Assembly: GCA_964561495.1 (NCBI GenBank)
Contig: CAZLPW010000018.1
Coordinates: forward strand, 1-34,266
Origin: CAZLPW01 sp964561495
GTDB lineage: Bacteria; Fidelibacterota; Marinisomatia; Marinisomatales; UBA1611
Direction of reading: 5' to 3'
Length of the DNA stretch: 34,266 nt
Shown here: positions 33,377-34,266 of the stretch, piece by piece
Layout: every line of letters starts with the position of its first letter
Numbering within the stretch: position 1 is the stretch's first letter
Program-made: the position numbers and the translations under genes
The notes under the pieces: model-generated
The model's database searches: none
What the model was told of the DNA's origin: nothing
The model's input: the letters and a program-made list of their open reading frames with translations, nothing else

Positions 33377-34266
33377 ATCGATAAAAATAGCTGCTTCAGG
33401 AACGGTTGCTAATGTTTCTTGCGGTTTTGATTGCTTAGGCTATTCACTAGATGGACCATTTGATGTAGTAACAATAAAAACATCACCTAAGCCTAAAATA
33501 GACATATTAGTCCAAGGAATAAAATCAGATAAAATACCGTTAAACCCAGAGAAAAATACAGCTGGGAAGGCGATTATATCACTGCTAAATAGCCTTGATA
33601 TAAAAAAAGGGTTTAGTATAAATATTAATAAAGGTATTCCTCCTGGAAGTGGTATCGGATCTAGTGCTGCAAGTGCTGCTGCCGCGTTGGTTGGTGTTAA
33701 TCAATTACTGGATAGCCCTGTTTCAAATGAAGATTTAATAATTCATGGAATGGTTGGAGAGCAAGTAGCATCAGGTAGTTTTCATGCTGATAACATAGCA
33801 CCTGCACTATTGGGAGGAATAATTCTAGTGCATAGCTATGACCCTCTAGAAATATATAAGCTTCCCGTTCCAAATAATTTAATTAGCACAGTTGCCTTAC
33901 CCAACTTTACAATTAATACAAAAGAAGCAAGAAGACTTTTACCAAAAAAGGTGCCACTTAAATCGGCGGTAAAACAAGCAAGTAACCTCGCTGCGTTTAT
34001 AATAAGTCTATATCAAAATGATTTTGATCTTATGGGTAAGGCAATGGTTGATTTTTTTGCTGAACCTGTTAGGTCAGAACTTATGCCAGGCTATAAAAGT
34101 GTTCATAAATCGGTAATGAAAACGGGTGCAATAGGTTGCGGAATTTCTGGATCTGGTCCATCTGTTTTTGCCCTTTCAGATAACCTAAAAAAAGGAAAAG
34201 AAATTGCCAAGTTAATGCAAAAAGAATTTCAAAGAGAATTTGTAAAAGCTACAATTTTGACTCAAA
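33366..34266 (+). CDS. thrB: Homoserine kinase (3' end beyond window)
   Basis: GHMP-family kinase phosphorylating homoserine towards threonine. About 300 residues are in the window, nearly the whole protein. Seen: IAASGTVANVSCGFDCLG (8-25), the ATP-binding PPGSGIGSSAASA (92-104), and the C-terminal CGISGSGPSVFA. ATG 33366 overlaps the asd end by 11 nt and has AAGG about 8 nt before it. A thrC may follow beyond 34266 (inference from common operon order). Confidence 0.95.
   Translation, partial: MSSKSIKIAASGTVANVSCGFDCLGYSLDGPFDVVTIKTSPKPKIDILVQGIKSDKIPLNPEKNTAGKAIISLLNSLDIKKGFSININKGIPPGSGIGSSAASAAAALVGVNQLLDSPVSNEDLIIHGMVGEQVASGSFHADNIAPALLGGIILVHSYDPLEIYKLPVPNNLISTVALPNFTINTKEARRLLPKKVPLKSAVKQASNLAAFIISLYQNDFDLMGKAMVDFFAEPVRSELMPGYKSVHKSVMKTGAIGCGISGSGPSVFALSDNLKKGKEIAKLMQKEFQREFVKATILTQ

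Noticed and set aside
1..34266. tRNA or rRNA genes, CRISPR arrays, insertion sequences, phage genes
   Set aside because: I looked on both strands and in all spacers and saw no T-loop signatures, regularly spaced repeats, transposase motifs or terminal inverted repeats.

Overview
The window is a dense, AT-rich stretch of bacterial chromosome devoted almost entirely to amino-acid biosynthesis. Shine-Dalgarno-like sequences (AGGAG, GAGGA), long runs of overlapping genes, a trpEGDCFBA gene order, a class II DAHP synthase and a ketol-acid reductoisomerase with a GPQGRGQG loop suggest a streamlined, probably marine and uncultured Gram-negative bacterium. The FCB group is possible, perhaps Marinimicrobia/SAR406. 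This placement is inference. A run of 10 Ns at 27830-27839 shows the sequence is a scaffold, probably a metagenomic or single-cell assembly.

Layout. (1) Positions 15879 to 1, minus strand: one aromatic super-operon. An aromatic-codon-rich leader peptide and an attenuator precede trpE-G-D-C-F-B-A, a prephenate dehydratase, a TyrA dehydrogenase, class II DAHP synthase, aroA, aroE, aroC, aroK, aroB and aroQ, then a secreted protein of unknown function and an ABC ATPase cut by the window edge. All seven shikimate-pathway steps, all tryptophan steps and the Phe/Tyr branch enzymes are present; only the chorismate mutase sits just upstream of the leader, and no aromatic aminotransferase is visible. 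Nearly every junction overlaps by 4-26 nt. (2) 15910-18273, minus strand: chorismate mutase, an M55 D-aminopeptidase and a DegT-type PLP enzyme. (3) 18353-19498, plus strand: a secreted PQQ-type sugar dehydrogenase. (4) 19504-21521, minus strand: two tandem GAPDH genes. The downstream one is normal; the upstream one has lost the catalytic Cys and phosphate-binding residues and appears to start at ATA. (5) 21747-27246, minus strand: ilvD-B-N-C preceded by an Ile/Leu/Val-rich leader frame and a possible attenuator, and followed by a decayed start of an isopropylmalate/isocitrate dehydrogenase gene. (6) 27276-34266, plus strand: a promoter and SAM-I riboswitch, metY, metA, a fused aspartokinase-homoserine dehydrogenase (thrA), asd and thrB (cut by the window edge).

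How it fits together. The window covers chorismate synthesis and its three aromatic end products, the common branched-chain pathway, and the aspartate family through homoserine to the methionine and threonine branches. Each block has a sequence-visible control device matched to its product: aromatic codons for the aro/trp block, Ile/Leu/Val codons for ilv, and SAM binding for met. The strongest novelty candidate is the aromatic attenuator. Its leader peptide carries Trp, Phe and Tyr codons together (W-G-F-Y-F-Y-F-S-Y), and mutually exclusive antiterminator and terminator stems can be drawn by eye. It would let one RNA switch read all three end products of the operon it controls.
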